Source: Aurifilum marmelostoma (Eukaryota > Ascomycota > Sordariomycetes > Diaporthales > Cryphonectriaceae). From it: a stretch of DNA of 64,000 nucleotides. This document shows, one piece after another, positions 62,461 through 64,000 of the stretch. Both the position numbers and the translations under genes were made by a program. Every line of letters begins with the position of its first letter. Within the stretch, counting starts at the first letter, position 1. Below the pieces are notes generated by a model. It ran no database searches, was not told the DNA's origin, and worked only from the letters and a program-made list of their open reading frames with translations. The stretch lies in contig JAMXSV010000004.1 of assembly GCA_027559495.1 (NCBI GenBank), positions 1,291,001 to 1,355,000 of the forward strand, written 5' to 3'.

Positions 62461-64000
62461 AAGGTGAAATATGACCACGGATGGATTTGCACGGGATCGG
62501 CTGAAGCGCTTGGGAGTCAGATGCTAGGCGAGAAGTTCGGGTACGTAGGCAGAACGAATCGTATCGCAGCTGATCAATAATATCAGGTATATATATACAC
62601 ACATATATCATCCGCGGTATTGTATTCTGAGGTATTGCGACAGGGCCACTGGCCTACGGACACGTGTGAGCCCGATGAAAACCGCCGCGACAGCCCCCCT
62701 CCCCAATCCTCACCCCATCATACCCCTCGTTTTTGATACAAGAAAAGAAGAATGTAAAAGAAAAAGAAAAGGAAGAAGAGATGAAAAGCATGATGACACA
62801 TGCCTGTATAATATGAACGTCCATATATATATATATATATATATATCTCATGATGTTCATCAGCCAAAACAAACATTCTTTTCTCATTCCAGGGTATTCA
62901 GTCATCAAGGCCGCCCGCTTCTCTCTGTCAGTACAAGCTATTATATCCAATATCCGCCAATAGCAGATCAGAAAAAGGAGAAGCAACAAACACATACACA
63001 TACACAAAAAGGGGGGGGGGGAGATGAAAGTAGATACAAGCTGACAGGTCAATGCGTAACAGAAGGCGCTGAGAAGAATGGAGAAACATTTATTCGGTAC
63101 ACGTATTCAGACATGAGAACAGAAGGGGAAGGAAATGAAAGAAAGGAAAGGAAAAGAAAAAAAATTAAAAGCAGGCATATGTTGTCATGGTAGGTCGTAG
63201 ATGAGTGGCCGCGAGGCCCAGGTGATGGGGTCGATCCCACTCCTCTCTTCTTTTCTCTTCTTCTTTGTTCATTCCTTGTGCCCATGGATTCTTTTTTTTG
63301 TGGGGGTTTTCTGGTTTGTTGTTTCTCTGCCAGAGTGATTTTTCTTTGCGTTCGTTTCGACAAGCCATCCATCCCCAGCGGCCGTGAGGCCCGACATGCA
63401 ATCTTTGAGACATGTAGATTGGACCAAGACCTCCTTCTCTGCCTCTTTTCTCCGTGTATTGAAAATGTGGTACAAGGAAGACAGAGAATGATAAAGAAAT
63501 AAAAAGAAAACAAAATAAATAAAAAAAGACAAAAGGAGAGAGACATGTGTCTCGACAAAAGGTCGGATCGTTGACCGCCCATGATGGTTGTGTAGGGGTC
63601 TCTGCCCATACTCGTGACAGCCTTGTCTTCACTGGTGGAAGAGGGTTAGGCGCGGAGGCCGGTGCCTCACGCTGGGAAAGCTGCGGTCTTGTTATATCCC
63701 AAGACCGCTCGTCCTTCTTCTCGAAAAACCCTGCCGCCCCCCTTCTTCACTCAATGCAATCGAGACTTTTGGGTTTTGTGTTTTTTGAATTATTAGCAGC
63801 CGCATGGCATGACCTCTGGCGTGGCCTATCGTCCCTTGTTTTCGTGGGGGCCTGCGTTCGCGGTCTTCGGACATTGCGTTCCAATGGCTGGACTTTCTGT
63901 ACGACGTCGAACGTGGACTTATATTTCCGGCTGCCCAGGGTGCCTCTGTCAGGGGCAACAGGTCTGTGTCCCGCCTCTTTCTTTCTTTCTCTTGTGTTCC
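62461..64000. other. Downstream flank of choline kinase, no confident gene
   Basis: AT-repeat at about 62823-62846 and A/T-rich or purine-rich patches suggest 3' UTR and intergenic DNA. A minus-strand frame at 63049-63609 is Phe/Leu-rich through a T-rich tract and is not convincing. Minus-strand sequence at about 63630-63750 (GFFEKKDERSWDI) could be the end of a gene whose body lies beyond 64000, but I cannot support it. Confidence 0.45.
62823..62846. repeat. (AT)n microsatellite
   Basis: About 12 AT units in the 3' flank of choline kinase. Confidence 0.93.

Noticed and set aside
63049..63609. 186-codon minus-strand frame, Phe/Leu-rich
   Set aside because: The hydrophobic parts come from T-rich tracts and no family is recognisable.

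Overview
The window looks like nuclear DNA of a filamentous ascomycete (Pezizomycotina, probably Sordariomycetes-like). The genes are interrupted by short introns (mostly 50-150 nt) with GTANGT-type donors, CTAAC/CTGAC-type branch points and AG acceptors. The recognisable proteins are fungal housekeeping or regulatory factors: NIMA kinase, GPI2, Spp1, Sco1, choline kinase and an annexin with an Arg/Ser-rich N-terminus. There are no operons, RBSs or prokaryotic features. This is an inference from gene content; no species can be named.

Layout. 1-8.5 kb: no gene I can defend, only overlapping ORFs of unknown meaning. 8.5-10.8 kb (-): annexin-like protein. 10.8-14.2 kb: low-complexity DNA including a roughly 89-bp CT tract. 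14.2-14.9 kb (+): unknown alpha/beta protein. 15.2-15.5 kb (-): possible small membrane protein. 16.3-18.2 kb (-): GPI2. 21.4-22.3 kb (+): single-pass membrane protein with signal peptide. 22.7-24.25 kb: an unusual GC-hairpin repeat array carrying regularly spaced splice-like signals on the minus strand. 25.1-27.2 kb (-): ankyrin/double-BTB protein, divergent from nimA at 27.9-30.3 kb (+). 30.3-44.3 kb: about 14 kb with no confident gene, holding one probable degenerate coding stretch (37.3-38.2 kb, -). 44.3-45.3 kb (+): two-finger C2H2 factor. 45.3-54.8 kb: about 9.5 kb without a confident gene. 54.8-56.6 kb (-): Spp1-type PHD subunit of the Set1 complex, divergent from sco1 at 57.2-58.3 kb (+). 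59.5-62.5 kb (+): choline kinase with a long disordered N-terminus and a predicted 24-nt micro-exon. 62.5-64 kb: no confident gene.

The genes serve unrelated processes (GPI-anchor synthesis, cell-cycle control, H3K4 methylation, cytochrome oxidase assembly, phospholipid synthesis), as is usual for fungal neighbourhoods. Three of the ten confident genes (annexin, the 14.2-kb gene, GPI2) each need a one-base correction in a G or C run of 5-7 to keep the reading frame, so homopolymer lengths in this assembly should be treated with caution.

The most unusual item is the 22.7-24.25 kb array: four units 170-220 bp apart, each with a G-rich/C-rich inverted repeat, a similar donor-like sequence and a branch/acceptor pair. 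Joining them gives an uninterrupted 203-codon frame, yet the homologous unit ends fall in different phases, so coding status is open.
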